A stretch of 64,000 nt of DNA, taken from contig OX243825.1 of NCBI GenBank assembly GCA_945859605.1, positions 16,500,848 to 16,564,847 of the forward strand, read 5' to 3'. Both the position numbers and the translations under genes were made by a program. A model generated the notes under the pieces. That model saw only the letters and a list, made by a program, of their open reading frames with translations, was not told the origin of the DNA and did not search any database. Positions 1 to 11,273 of the stretch are shown here, piece after piece (position 1 is the first letter of the stretch; every line of letters starts with the position of its first letter). Source of the DNA: Lumbricus rubellus (lineage: Eukaryota; Annelida; Clitellata; Crassiclitellata; Lumbricidae).

Positions 1-345
1 GACTGGCACCATCAGAATGCGAACAATGGCACAGTTATTGAGACAGTTGCAGAGACATATAGACAGGCAGGCAGACAGGCAGGCAGGCAGAAGACAGACA
101 GACAGAGAAAGCAGTTTGAAAAACCAATTTGTCGCAAGTAATCATCTTTATATATTCTGTAACAACAATGCCGCTTTACATTTTATCGAGCATTTTATCG
201 AACAACTTGAACAGTGTAAACATGGTGTTGTATTTCAGATTACCCTCCCCTACCACCACCCCTCCTCCGTAGAGGTAGTTTGAGAATGCTTTGTTATTAC
301 GCGTAACTAAAACTACGTCTAATAAGCAAGCGGCCAGCAGGTATT
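1..345. other. No gene seen; short CAGG/CAGA repeat
   Basis: There is no supported coding sequence. A short (CAGG)n/(CAGA)n microsatellite occupies roughly 64-115. The rest is unremarkable unique sequence. Confidence 0.6.
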
Positions 346-612
346 CGTTGAGACTTCGTTGAGACTTTTTTGAGACTTCGTTGAGACTTCTTTGAGACTT
401 CGTTGAGACTTCGTTGAGACTTCGTTGAGACTTCTTTGAGACTTCGTTGAGACTTCTTTGAGACTTCGTTCAGACTTCTTTGAGACTTCGTTGAGACTTC
501 TTTCAGACTTATTTGAGACTTCGTTGCGACTTCTTTAAGACGTCATTGAAACTTCGTTTAGACTTCGTTGAGACTTCGTTGAGACTTCTTTGAGACTTCG
601 TTGAGACTTCCT
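346..612 (+). repeat. 11-bp minisatellite
   Basis: About 24 tandem copies of an 11-bp unit, GAGACTTCGTT, alternate with a GAGACTTCTTT variant and a few further single-base variants. The two variants interleave, which points to repeated slippage or unequal exchange rather than one amplification. No gene is seen here or in the flanking unique sequence to about 1.1 kb. Confidence 0.9.
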
Positions 613-1107
613 TTCTATGTTTTAGTACCGTACGCGCTCTTTAACACGACGGTAATCCAAACCAATGGTTGCTTTTGACGCTGCAGGTAACAGTATAGGC
701 GTCTATATGAGTGTCTCAGACATACAATGCTTTGTTTACTTTACTTTCACAGTTTCACAATAAGCATGATCATAAAACAGTGGCACGAGACAGACCGTAC
801 ACGTCAGTAGGTGTTCGTTAAATAGGGTGGTCTTGTAAGTACTTGGTAATTAATTGAAAACGGACGGAGGAGGTCAATGAGAATATCTCATTAGCATCCA
901 AGGATGGCAATTAGCTGGGTGGTGGACTGGGTACATCTCCTCTGCATGGTACATTTCCAAAGACGCTCTTATTCTAAATTGCGTCACAAAAACTAAAACA
1001 GTAGCAGTGGCAGTGGCAGTAGCCGTAGCAGTAGCAGCAGCAGCAGTAGCAGTCCCAGTTTAACAATACGGTGTGATAACAGAGATCAAAGGAGGGTGCC
1101 TGAGCCA

Positions 1108-1434
1108 AAGTGAGAATTACCGTTGGGGGTTGAGGACTTGAGGGGGTTCAACCCCCATAACGCAGCATGAAGAGTAACGGTACCAGGTAATGTCTTCTAA
1201 ATGGTCATGACAACAGGTGAGGGATTCCGCGGCTGCCGCACCCATAACGCAATATAAAGGGAAATGGTAAAATCGTCTAAAGGGTCAAGGCAACATTTTC
1301 TTTTCATACCCCACTAAACCCGCCGCGTCCCCAAATTGTGGGCGCTGCTATAGTAAATGCGAGAAATTAAACAAACACTCCACATAAATCAGTGTCTGAC
1401 CCCTCAGTTATTTTTCCACAATAATTCTCATACA
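1108..1434. repeat. Dispersed repeat family R4, expanded copy
   Basis: The left edge reads GTGAGAATTACCG followed by a G-rich stretch and the words GGGGTTCAACCCCC. The right edge reads TTTTTCCACAAT then AATTCTCAT, the inverse of the left edge. The same terminal words occur at 17.74, 26.92, 38.64, 38.79 and 61.66 kb. Inside, a unit starting CCCATAACGCA is directly repeated about 85 bp apart. It is likely an old inverted-terminal-repeat MITE; no protein is encoded. Confidence 0.5.
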
Positions 1435-1591
1435 GGATTGAGTCGTATATTGTATATAGATAAACGAGAAAATCAATAAGTCGCAACTCCTCTACATATA
1501 CATGTATGCGTCTGAGTTCATGATTAGACTATTATTAGTTCGAACTGGCTGACCACCTTGATGGATCATCACCGGTCGCTTTGACGACAGC

Positions 1592-1865
1592 CACAGACAG
1601 ACAGAGAAACAGAGAAACAGAGACAAACAGACAGAAAAACAGAGACAGAGACAGACAGAGACAGACATATAAACAGACAGACAGACAGACAAATACAGAC
1701 ATACATACAGACAGAGACAGAGAGACAGACATACATAGAGACAGAGACAGACATACATAGAGACAGAGACAGACAGAAACAGACAGAGATAGACATACAG
1801 ACAGACAGAGACAGACAGACAGAAAATCAGACAGAGGCAGACATACATACATACAGACAGAAACA
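1592..1865. repeat. (CAGA)n-type microsatellite
   Basis: An imperfect tetra/hexanucleotide array of CAGA and GAGACAGA. The open frames through it on the complementary strand are low-complexity Leu/Ser/Cys/Val strings and are not genes. Confidence 0.9.
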
Positions 1866-2144
1866 GTGAGAGACTGGTTATGGGCCGCGGTAGAAGTCGA
1901 TAATGCCACGCGATTATGGCGTCAGATATGACGAAAGGGACGGGTTGAAATCAGTCGCTAAATCGCTTTATCCATTTTCAATTGATTATACGACGCACGG
2001 CGCGTCATCAGACAACGTCATCAGACAACGTCATTAGTTACTTCGGCAGACGACCACATCATCTGAAATGCAGCGCCACCTATAATTTTATATGGAGAGA
2101 CAGTCACGCGGTAACACTGCGACGAAGACAGCTCTCACAGACAA

Positions 2145-2605
2145 AAGACAGACAGACGAACAGACAGGCAGACAGATAGAGACAGCCATACAAAGACAGA
2201 GAGAGACAGAGACAGACAGACAGAGACAGACAGACAGACAGAGAAGCAGAGAAAGACGGATAGACTGATGCAGGATGGATCGGCTGAAAATAGACAAATA
2301 TCAGACAGACGGATGGATGGATGGTTGGATGGATGGACAAATCGACGGATAGGCAGATGGATATAGATAGACAGATGACTAGATGGATATAGATACTATA
2401 GATAGACAGATAAACAGATGGACAGAGATACTATAGATGAACAGATAAACAGATGGACAGAGATACTATAGATAGACAGATGAACAGATGGACAAATCGA
2501 CAGAAGCATGCAAGGCTAAACTAAAAGAGCGAAGAACAAAAAGAGACAGATATTGGCGTTGCTATTTTCGTCGGTGATGGAAGCTGAATTCGAATTGTTG
2601 CTGAT

Positions 2606-2687
<82 letters not shown>

Positions 2688-2935
2688 GACAGAGAGGGGA
2701 GAGAGAGATAGACAGATCAAGAGAGAAAACAGACAGACAGAAACAGAAACAGAAACAGAGAAAGAGAGAGACAGACAGAGAGATAGAGAGGAGAGAGACA
2801 CACATACAAAGAGACATACAGACAGACAGAGACAGAGATGGAGACCGAGTGAGAGACAGGGAGAAACAGAGAGAAACAGAGACAGACAAAAAGAGACAGA
2901 CAGACAGCCATAGGTGAACGAAGAATGACAAAGCT
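2145..2935. repeat. CAGA/GATA/GGAT simple-repeat block
   Basis: A compound simple repeat. CAGA-type arrays flank a GGAT/GATA segment at about 2290-2510, which includes a three-fold repeat of a unit with AGATACTATAGATA, then a near-pure (CAGA)n tract at 2607-2690, then a purine-rich GAGA/CAGA tract to about 2905. Frames here are repeat-encoded and rejected as genes. Confidence 0.9.
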
Positions 2936-3212
2936 CTTTGCCCTTGCATGCCATACCGTGTATCAACACACGTATACACGTGTGGGGTAAGGCGGGGTGA
3001 TGTGGGTATCGAACCGGGGGCGTTGCGGCGACAGGGAGACATTAGGCGATGAACGGAGGCCTGTCATCATGTCAACGGCGTTGCCGATCATCATATTCCA
3101 CAAGAAGAATAAACGCTGAAGCCATTAGTGCTTCGCTAACGAGATGCTGGGCCACGAACACACGCTGTTTGGAAATGCTGCTGTTGCTGCTGCTGCTGCT
3201 GTTGCTGCTGTT

Positions 3213-3563
3213 CAGCGTTGTAACACTGAAAAATAAAAAATAACCCAAGTTGGTCGGTCGAAAAAAAAACAAGAAAACCCAAGTTGCCCAAATCTTCCGA
3301 AATTTTCACAATTTTTCGTCCGAAAATTTCTGATGACCTTTAATTTTTTGGAAAATGTTATCATTTTCCTGTCCAAAAAATCTGATGACCTTTTTTTAAG
3401 ATCATTTGGCCCAAATCTTCAGAAAATTTCCAAAAATTTCCGTCTCCCAAGCAAAAAACCCAAGTTTGGCCCGAGAACACCCAGGTTTTTCCGAAAAAAC
3501 CATTTCCCAAGTTCGGAGGAAAAAACCAAGACCTTGTGAAAAAACCAAGGAGTGGCAACGCTG
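3213..3563. mobile_element. hAT-like MITE inserted in a CTG repeat
   Basis: A 351-bp element. Its left end CAGCGTTGTAACACT is inverted at the right end AGTGGCAACGCTG. It is flanked by 8-bp direct repeats, CTGCTGTT and CTGCTGCT, with one mismatch; both lie in an interrupted (CTG)n tract that resumes after the element (to about 3612). The interior has two TCTGATGACC words and many TTTTCC/AAAAACC runs. No transposase is encoded, so it is non-autonomous. The family call rests on an 8-bp TSD and CAG...CTG termini. Confidence 0.65.
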
Positions 3564-3639
3564 CTGCTGCTTCTGCACCTACAGTTGCTGCTGTTGCTGC
3601 TGTTGCTGCTGATATGATCGCCCATCACAATCGGCTGTC

Positions 3640-3860
3640 ATGTTGGAAGCGAACGCGATTACCGCGAACAAAGACATAGGCGCAATTTACGCGCCGAAAC
3701 GTCGGCGCCAACATTTGTATCAATTGCGTCATTGTCTGTCGACCGGAAGTGGCGACGCGCATGCGCACGCGGCTGCGCGTGAACGGTGGCGGTGTTTTCG
3801 ATGTGGAGGGAGTGGTCTTGGAAAAGGATCCGTCGCATGGCATCATGGGAAGAAATAGAA
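3640..3860. promoter_or_regulatory. CpG-rich segment with ETS and NRF1-like motifs
   Basis: This short segment is rich in CpG compared with its surroundings. It contains ACCGGAAGTG (ETS consensus) 6 bp before a palindromic GCGCATGCGCAC (NRF1 consensus). Those motifs together are common in housekeeping promoters. Both strands have short open frames but none resembles a known protein, and no first exon can be assigned. It is a candidate promoter only. Confidence 0.3.
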
Positions 3861-3949
3861 ACATTCGTTTCAGCATCATAATTTTATATGCGCATCTTTC
3901 TGTCCTTCATATAATAACTGCAGCGTGCTTTCGCTTGCTCGTATATCAA

Positions 3950-4842
3950 TCCATATTTCTGTCAATCTATCCATTCAAACATCTACAATTTTCTACATGT
4001 ATCTATCCATCTATCTATCCATCAATCTATTTGTCCATTCATTAATTTAACCATGCTTTCTATTCATCTATCCATCAATCAATCTATTAATCCGTCAATC
4101 ATCAATCACGGCTGCTTTTGTCCATCCATCCATACATCCATACACAATGTTACTCATCCAAGCATCAATTCATCAGTTCATCCATTCATCCATCCATCTA
4201 CCAATCTATGCATCCATCCATCTATCCACACACCCATCCATCCATCATCCATTCATCCATCCATCCACCAATCTATGCATCCATCCATCTATCCACACAC
4301 CCATCCATCCATCATCCATTCATCCATCCATCCACCAATCTATGCATCCATCCATCTATCCACACACCCATCCATCCATCATCCATCCATCCATCCTTCC
4401 ACACATCCATCAATCCATCCGTTCATCTATCCATCCATTCATCTAACCATCCATCCGTCCATCCTTCGATTTATTTTTAAGTCAATCAATCTATGTAGCA
4501 ATCCATCTACTAACCCATCCATCCAATCATTCATCCATCCATCCATTCATCCATCAATCCATCCATCCATCCATACATCCATCCATTCATCCTCCATCCA
4601 TCCATCATTCATCCATTCATCCACACATCCATCCATCCGTCTATCCATCCATCTATCTATCCATCCATTCATCCTCCATCCATCCATCATCCATCCATTC
4701 ATCCACACATCCATCCGTCTATCCATCCATCTATCTATCCATCCATTCATCCTCCATCCATCCATCATCCATCCATTCATCCACACATCCATCCATCCGT
4801 TTATCCATCCATCCATCCATCCATTCACCTGCACTCTACGCG
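3950..4842. repeat. (ATCC)n satellite with higher-order structure
   Basis: About 0.9 kb of degenerate ATCC/ATCT repeats. A unit of roughly 66 bp (beginning CCACCAATCTATGCATCC) is repeated three times around 4195-4395. A second higher-order unit containing TCCACACATCCATCCGTC recurs around 4600-4800. Frames through it encode His/Ile/Pro/Ser repeats and are not genes. Confidence 0.9.
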
Positions 4843-5414
4843 ACCAACAGGCTTCACGAACACAATAGAAACCAACAGCGTATACTACTATGCCTCGTAC
4901 GTATACAGTCACGATCCCGATTTAAAATCATTTCACCTGAGCGTTGCCATAATTACATCGACTATAGAATAGCGCAGTATAAATTACACGCCGGGTCTCA
5001 TTGTCTTGTAACCCGATAACGAAACGTCGATACCTACTGCGGTTCCATTAAAAGCAGCAGTGATGCCACCGCAAAAGTCCTTGGTATTTATCGTCGTCGA
5101 GAGAGAGTATTATAGAAATTGATTGTTTTGCACCTGTAGGCTACTTCACATAGGTGAATGTATAGTTGTATGCGCCGCAGAGCGATGATTCTGCGGGAGA
5201 CAAAGGTAAGAATATAATAGAGCGGAAATAGATCTTGAATTTTTTTGATTGATTGGGAAGGTGCTGGGGTATAGTCGTATCCTCTTACAACGAATAATAT
5301 CGCCGAACAATGAGCTCCAACAATCGAATGGAACTCTACGCTGATGGTCCTTATGAGAGTTGAATAATTACACTGTGTGTGTGTGTGTGTTTGTGTGTGT
5401 TTGTGCGCGCGTGC

Positions 5415-5446
<32 letters not shown>

Positions 5447-6057
5447 AAAACAGGAACTGGCGAATGTAAACAACTAGAAGGAAGAATAGACAACTGACGA
5501 TAACGCAATTTTTCATTACGCTACTTGTAAAGTACCATGGAGTTTGTTTATAATGTGCTTCAGGCATGTGCGTATATTAGGGAAGGTTTGGCGGGCTTAA
5601 CCCTAAAATATTTATTTCCAAAAATTGTAAATGCAAATTCTGTGTATTTTGTCATTGGAAACCTCTTGAAATGAAACCCCTTCAGATTTTTAACTGGTTA
5701 TACACCCTAATGGTTTATTTGTTGAGTGTATACTATATATATATATATGGAATATATATATAATATGGAATATATAATATATACATGTATACTTGTATAT
5801 TATATATAATATATAATATATAAGCAAGCTAGATATACGTGGGGGGACACCTAGCAGCAGCAGAAAATATTATTCATGGTTCCGTTTCTGCCCCGATAGG
5901 ATTTGCTAAGTGCTGAGCCGATAAATGTTTAAACCTCTCCAGTACTTAATAAAACAAAAGCTATTGTTCGGAGAAGCTATTGTGTGGAGAAGCTCTCGGC
6001 AGGTAGTTCTTCATCGGCCTCGAAACGAACACAAAGTCAATGTGACGATGTTCTGCC
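4843..6057. other. No gene seen; TG and AT repeats
   Basis: This is unique sequence with a (TG)n tract, including short GCGCGC interruptions, at 5373-5446, and an AT-rich block with TATATA and TACATGTATA palindromes at 5732-5823. The minus-strand frame over 5088-5567 runs through the TG repeat (Thr-His string) and is not supported as a gene. Confidence 0.55.
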
Positions 6058-6240
6058 TACACACACCTACACAATAGTACACATACACCTACACATACAC
6101 ATACAGTCATACACCCACACATACACCTACACATACACCTACACATACACCTACACATACACCTACACATACACCTACACATACACATACACCTACACTC
6201 CTACACACACATACACACACATACAGAGACACACATGTAT
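6058..6240. repeat. (ACACAT/ACACCT)n repeat
   Basis: A hexanucleotide-like array of ACACAT and ACACCT units directly precedes a full-length SINE. A second AC-rich tract follows the SINE tail at about 6487-6600. Confidence 0.85.
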
Positions 6241-6263
6241 GCAACTATACACATACCTACACC

Positions 6264-6492
6264 CGGGCGGGGTGGTGTAGTGGTGGCGTCATTGCCTTGG
6301 AGCCGGGAGGTTCGAGGTTCGAATCCACCCTCAAGGCTTCAAGCCACCGCGGGCAAGTCCTTCACTCACAATATTATTGCTCAGCGCTTCGGCGTGAAAA
6401 CTCCAATGCATTGTCCGCTCTGCATTCGGGAGTGCCTCTGAGTAGAGAGAGCTTGAACGGGCGCTATGACAAGCGCACATACAAACAAAAAC
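6264..6492 (+). mobile_element. tRNA-derived SINE (family S1), full length
   Basis: The head contains an A-box-like TAGTGGTGGCG and a perfect pol III B box GGTTCGAATCC. The body has the words CAAGTCCTTCACTC and TTCGGCGTGAAA. The 3' end has CCTCTGAGTAGAG and GCGCTATGA. The same order of words recurs at 7343 (minus), 29905 (split), 57812 and 59399, with truncated copies elsewhere. The tail runs into an AC-rich simple repeat. No protein is expected. Confidence 0.85.
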
Positions 6493-6494
6493 AA

Positions 6495-7340
6495 GCACAC
6501 ACACATACATGTCACACACACACCCACACATCTACACTCATGCACGCACACACCTACACACACTTACTAACGCCCACACACTCTATCACACACAGGCCTA
6601 CACACATGTACAATTGTACATGCAGACATGTAGTTGTATCTAAATATAGGCATATGAAATTATGTGAGTATGGGAGATTGGTATTATGCGGTCTCGATTG
6701 GGGTTAATTGGTGCGCTGGGTTGAGAAAAGCGGATACCTCAGGTGATATCGACCTACGTATGTGTAGTGACACCAGCAGTGTCGTGGTCGATATGGGTGG
6801 AAGCATGCATGTAAGAATAATGCATGTAAGAATAATGGTCAGTGCATTTGGAGTAAGCATCTGTCAAAGAATAATAGGACGTTCGTGGCTCATAATGTGG
6901 CCACCTATAGACATGACAGAGTCGCCACTAGCGTGTATTGTACATAATTGTTTGCAGGACTATTTTTGTATACATGCATGCATAGGTGACTATAATAGTC
7001 ATGTGTAATACATTGCGTGTTTAACAGCGCTGTGTCATATCAAGGGCTATTAATGTCCCCTCCTACTTTCCCCATGGTCGGGACTGGCACAGTCGAAGTA
7101 CGAACAGCGGCGAAGTTGCTAAAGGAATCAAATTTAGAGACAACTTATGTAAATAATGCTCAGCCATTGATCGCACTCTCACATTGCCAGTCTAAAGCCG
7201 GGAGAAGGGAGGAGGGTGATACTACTAAAAAAATTATAGTTATCAGTTTTAAAACACGGTGTGTTGTTAAACAGCAACAATACAAGCAAAAACTTATGAA
7301 TTTGTTTATTTTATTTGAAGTTATTTTTCGCATTTGCTAT
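6495..7340. other. No gene seen
   Basis: An AC-rich tail continues to about 6600. The rest is unique sequence. Short frames at 6664-7008 and 7017-7406 have no recognisable domain, no splice context and no homology that I can name. Confidence 0.5.
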
Positions 7341-7342
7341 AA

Positions 7343-7562
7343 GCTTAGCTCCCTTCAGACTCCTACTCAGAGGCGCTCCCGACTACAGCGCGGACACTGC
7401 ATCTGAGTTTCACGCCGAAGCGCATGCGCATTGCGCAATCATTGCAATTGAAGGACTTGCCTAAGGTCCCTACGCGGCGGCTTGAGGTGGTTTCGAACCT
7501 GGAACCCTCCGGCTTCAATACACCAAAACCGTTCCACTTCCCCACTGCGCCCCGCATCCATA
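7343..7562 (-). mobile_element. tRNA-derived SINE (family S1), full length, minus strand
   Basis: Read on the minus strand, it has the S1 head with a B-box-like GGTTCGAAACC, then CCTCAAGCCGCCGCGTAGGG, then TTCGGCGTGAAACTC, then CGGGAGCGCCTCTGAGTAG. Its head abuts a (TAA)n microsatellite rather than its tail. Confidence 0.85.
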
Positions 7563-7565
7563 AAT

Positions 7566-7567
7566 AG

Positions 7568-7618
<51 letters not shown>

Positions 7619-7733
7619 CACCCTGAAGACGAGGCCTGACCCACCAGACATACATTCTTCAGTTAATAATAGTCCATAAGTCCCTGGGGGAATGAAGTAC
7701 CTCAGGGCAAAAAAAAAAAAAATAATAATAATA

Positions 7734-7767
<34 letters not shown>

Positions 7768-7795
7768 TATTATTATTATTATTATCCTTTAATAT
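7566..7795. repeat. (TAA)n microsatellites flanking a 90-bp core repeat
   Basis: (AAT)n at 7566-7616 is followed by a core of about 90 bp (7623-7712) starting GAAGACGAGGCCTGACCC and ending CTCAGGGC plus an A-run. (AAT)n then (ATT)n follow, forming an inverted microsatellite up to the LINE 3' end. An almost identical core, in the same orientation and likewise between (AAT)n tracts, lies at 11279-11368 beyond the LINE 5' end. Confidence 0.8.
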
Positions 7796-7797
7796 CT

Positions 7798-10700
7798 TCA
7801 AGAAAACACATCAACAACAGGAAACACACAAAAAAAACAGAAAAGCTACAGCTACAGTCACACGTCTTCCGGCCTCGGCTCAGCCAAAGTGCCTCGAAAG
7901 GCCACCGAGTTGAAGCGCTGGACAGTAATAGAGAGGCGTTGCAGCAAAAAGCAGGTCTCTCTCAGATCACCGGAAGACAATGATAGAATGCGGCCTAAAT
8001 CTGATAAAAAGTCGAGACCAATAGTACAAATGGGACCTAGAGTCTCAAGGGCAAGAGGGACAAAAAAGTGAGTGTTTGCAAGAGCGGCGTATTTAGTATT
8101 TTTCCTCTCCGTTGCAATCTCGGCAGCCGCGCCCGCCGTCGAAGCCGTGGCCTGGATATATGATGGTGCAAGAGTGTCTACCACTGTCGCATCCCACACA
8201 AGATGACGACCCGCACGCCATGGAATCATGGTAAGGCCGTCTGGTCGTCTACCATCAGTTCGAAGTAGTCCTGGTGGCTCTTTAATGGACGGGATTCCTG
8301 CTTTTGAAAGAGAGCGGTGTATAATGTCGTTGATCGTGCTGTGTCGAGCTATTCGACCGAAGCCGAGAGAGCAAGACAGGCCGTGGCTGCCTCTGGCGTC
8401 GATTTGAGCTCCGCAGGCGCAAGTGTGTGGTTCACATATTGCGGCCCCAAGTCGCAAACCGACGGCCACTCGAACATCCTCGTTATCCAGTCGTAGTCCA
8501 CATGCGGTTATCGGTAACGCATGGAGCCAATCACTAGCGTGAGGCGATGAGACTGCTTTTAGTCGTGCGATGTTATATACATCCACTGTGTTTTCAAGCA
8601 GCGACTTCGCAGTTTTCTCCAACAATGGTTTGTCCCATGATGCTTGCTGATTTGTTGGCATGATTCCTGCTTCATCAAATTCTGTCTTGGAACACCACTC
8701 GGTCGTCATTGATTGAAAGTGTGAGTCCTGTTCGAGATTAATAGAACTGAGAATGAGAGTCTGGAGAGGGAGAGTGCTTGCAGCTGAAGCCAGAAAGGCT
8801 GGAAGTGCTAGCGAAGACGCTCTCCGAATCCCCAGACCACCCATCTTTATGGGCAATGAGGCTTGTGTCCATTGATCATCGTTTAGAGAAATGTTCAATA
8901 TCTTTTCTAAACCTTGGCGTAGTTTGGTGTCGTAGATCTCCAGTTCGGGATGTTTGTCGCTTGGATGGCATCGGAGAGTGTAAATCATTTTAGGCGTACC
9001 GAGCGAACTTCTCAAAATCAGGAGTGCGTCCTGCCTGGCTATGAAAGTTAATTTGTTCAGGCTCTCCTCCAGTTCTTTGGTTCTACTCTCAAGACATTGC
9101 TGCAGCGCTTTTCCCGATGAGAGTGGAGCGCCGAGTAGCTGGGCTTCATCCACATCAATTAGTTTAAAATCTTTAAATGAATCGTGCCCTGTGTTGTTTT
9201 TCCCGCGTGTTAACACCTCGCATTTCGAACGATTAAGTGTCAGGCCCATAGTGGAGCACGTTCTCTCGATGAAGTCAACATCCGCTGCGACTGTTTCCGC
9301 CTTCCCGCCTAGGGTGAGATCGTCGAGGTATCCGAATGATAGGGGTGAGACCAACTGAAGAAGAATAGGTTGCAGAGGCAGGCAGAAAAGCAAGGGTCCC
9401 AGCGGATCGCCTTGCTGAGGCCCCACCCGAGATTGAACCGTGTAGCCGCCGAATTTTAGTGTCGATTCTTCGGCGTAGGATTGTAAACAGTATGGAGCCA
9501 GGTCGGGTAAGATCTCGATCACTGAAGCCAGCATTCGGTCTCGGTAGAGGCTATTGAAGGCATTTGATAAATCGAGTTTCACAACGATGTTGTCGTCATC
9601 CATGTTTGTGATAAACCTACGAGTGGCATGAACCGCTGCCTCGCACCCGCCTGGAACTCCAACACCCAGTTGTTTCGGTGATAAATAAGCTGCTGCTTGG
9701 TCGCTCGCATGTTTGTTGGCACATTTAGAGGTTAGTCTGCGCCAATAGTAGCCGATGGCTATTGGTCGAAGGCCGCCCGTTTTCTTCTGAAGAGCAAAGA
9801 GGGTGCCACCAAACAGAATTGGACGCATCTCTGCCGGACATTTTCCTGCTAAAAGAACGTTGACCAGACCCGTGATGGCGGACAATAGCTCCGGTCCGGT
9901 GTCCTTTGCGTTGATCATTTCTAGGACATGTTGTGGCTTTAGGCCATCGGGACCGCCCGACGAGCCCGGTGGGAAGTGCCGTATTTGGTCATGGACCATC
10001 GCTTCAGATGCCTGATAGGCCTCGGTCGAAGAAGGAGGAGTAGGCATCGGGGGTCGATCAGAGGGTGGTGACGGGTGTTTTGATCGAAGCTCAACAAGCG
10101 TAATTTCGTTTATTGGAGCTGGAGCATCTCCCGAACACAAAATTCGTGTCGCGGCTCTGATGTTGCCTTCTTCGATCTTTGCCGCTACCGCTGCCGCCAT
10201 CTTATGTTCGATGCTGAGCGAAGTCTTTGTAGGATACATGTAGATGTCTGATTTGTTTTGATCAAAAATATCCGGAAGCTTATTTGGCAGCAAATGATGG
10301 AAATCCGTTATCCTTCTTCTGATGCTAGATGTCAAATTGTGCCGTTTTCCACCACGAGTGGGTTGTTCCAGGACTATGGCTGTAAAGGCCAAGAGATTTC
10401 GCCAGCTTTCGATTTTCATAGGATTCGAGAGGATGCTGTTAATAATGTTTGTCAAAAGCCTTCCAGACTCGGATCTAGCCCCTTTCGGGATGTGCTTGAG
10501 CAGCCTCGTTGTGATGTTCGGATGTTGAATCATGCCCTCTCCCATAACGGTTGCAAGCTGGCTACCTCCTATGTCAGTGACTCCAGTATTTCCTATTCTC
10601 GGCTGGTGAGGGGTTGAGAAGGCTTGAGAAGAATGGTCGACGAGGCTGTTAGCACCCGCTTCTGTTTGGACCCCAGATAAATCTGCGCTGGGGGCTAATG

Positions 10701-11197
10701 ACTCTGCAGACGGCTGACTAGAACCTGGGCATGGTGAAGGCCTAGGACCGTGACGATGAACAGTGCCATCAGATGAGTGAGTTTTAAACTTTGCCCAGCA
10801 AACACGGCAAGTTCCGCTACCCTTGGATTGTTTTTTGTTCATGTTGTGTTAGTGTTGATAAAAATCTTAATTCAAACGTAAACAGTTACGATCCGCCTTG
10901 AATAAACAGTACGTCGTCATGGTAACGTAAACGTCGAAGGCCATTTAAACAGGACGTTGGTATTTAAATGTTGCGATGATCGCTCATGATGAAAAATAAT
11001 TTGAATCCAATAGAAATGAATTGAAACCTGTACAGATCGTCTGTGATGAACAAAGTTTTCGTAGTCACAACATCTTTATTCAACAAAATATCAAAAAATC
11101 CAGATCTAACGATGGTTTTAAACGTAGAAAAAGAATAAATAGCGTAAAGCGTAATGAATATGACTAACACGGTCAAATGATGACGTCATTATCTTTT

Positions 11198-11200
<3 letters not shown>
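7798..11200 (-). mobile_element. RLE-type non-LTR retrotransposon in a TAA/TTA microsatellite
   Basis: The element is read on the minus strand. About 350 bp of 5' leader (10843 to about 11197) precedes one long intact ORF. A 3' UTR of about 60 bp ends TTAAAGG and then ATAAT repeats. Both sides are TAA/TTA microsatellite, and at the 3' end the repeat switches polarity from (AAT)n to (ATT)n on the minus strand. This fits an element that adds its own TAA-like tail and inserts into TTA/TAA repeats. Such target choice is known for Dong and other R4-type elements. Exact ends cannot be fixed because the target is repetitive. Confidence 0.75.
7858..10842 (-). CDS. LINE polyprotein: zinc finger, reverse transcriptase, restriction-like endonuclease
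   Basis: A single uninterrupted 994-residue ORF. An N-terminal CxxC...H...C finger (residues about 13-33) precedes a Pro/Ser-rich linker. The RT domain covers about 280-560. It opens with PPGSSGGPDGLKPQH, motif A is KLDLSNAFNSLYRDRML, motif B is GPQQGDPLGPLLFC, and the catalytic motif C is YLDD near residue 503 (rather than the common YADD). The C-terminal part has a CxC...H...C knuckle near 806-825. It is followed by RRPDG (about 866) and WDATVVD (about 885), the PD...D core of the restriction-like endonuclease found in R2/R4/NeSL/CRE-type LINEs. There is no APE endonuclease. Reading-frame integrity suggests a young, possibly active copy. The exact clade is not settled from the sequence alone. 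Confidence 0.9.
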   Translation of the reverse strand: MNKKQSKGSGTCRVCWAKFKTHSSDGTVHRHGPRPSPCPGSSQPSAESLAPSADLSGVQTEAGANSLVDHSSQAFSTPHQPRIGNTGVTDIGGSQLATVMGEGMIQHPNITTRLLKHIPKGARSESGRLLTNIINSILSNPMKIESWRNLLAFTAIVLEQPTRGGKRHNLTSSIRRRITDFHHLLPNKLPDIFDQNKSDIYMYPTKTSLSIEHKMAAAVAAKIEEGNIRAATRILCSGDAPAPINEITLVELRSKHPSPPSDRPPMPTPPSSTEAYQASEAMVHDQIRHFPPGSSGGPDGLKPQHVLEMINAKDTGPELLSAITGLVNVLLAGKCPAEMRPILFGGTLFALQKKTGGLRPIAIGYYWRRLTSKCANKHASDQAAAYLSPKQLGVGVPGGCEAAVHATRRFITNMDDDNIVVKLDLSNAFNSLYRDRMLASVIEILPDLAPYCLQSYAEESTLKFGGYTVQSRVGPQQGDPLGPLLFCLPLQPILLQLVSPLSFGYLDDLTLGGKAETVAADVDFIERTCSTMGLTLNRSKCEVLTRGKNNTGHDSFKDFKLIDVDEAQLLGAPLSSGKALQQCLESRTKELEESLNKLTFIARQDALLILRSSLGTPKMIYTLRCHPSDKHPELEIYDTKLRQGLEKILNISLNDDQWTQASLPIKMGGLGIRRASSLALPAFLASAASTLPLQTLILSSINLEQDSHFQSMTTEWCSKTEFDEAGIMPTNQQASWDKPLLEKTAKSLLENTVDVYNIARLKAVSSPHASDWLHALPITACGLRLDNEDVRVAVGLRLGAAICEPHTCACGAQIDARGSHGLSCSLGFGRIARHSTINDIIHRSLSKAGIPSIKEPPGLLRTDGRRPDGLTMIPWRAGRHLVWDATVVDTLAPSYIQATASTAGAAAEIATERKNTKYAALANTHFFVPLALETLGPICTIGLDFLSDLGRILSLSSGDLRETCFLLQRLSITVQRFNSVAFRGTLAEPRPEDV

Positions 11201-11273
<73 letters not shown>

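Noticed and set aside
1492..3042. Long minus-strand frames rich in Cys, Leu, Ser and Val
   Set aside because: They are translations of CAGA/GAGA simple repeats, open in several frames at once, with no domain or splice context.
4053..4868. 271-residue His/Ile/Pro/Ser frame
   Set aside because: It is encoded by ATCC satellite DNA. Parallel frames are equally open, as expected of a 4-bp repeat.
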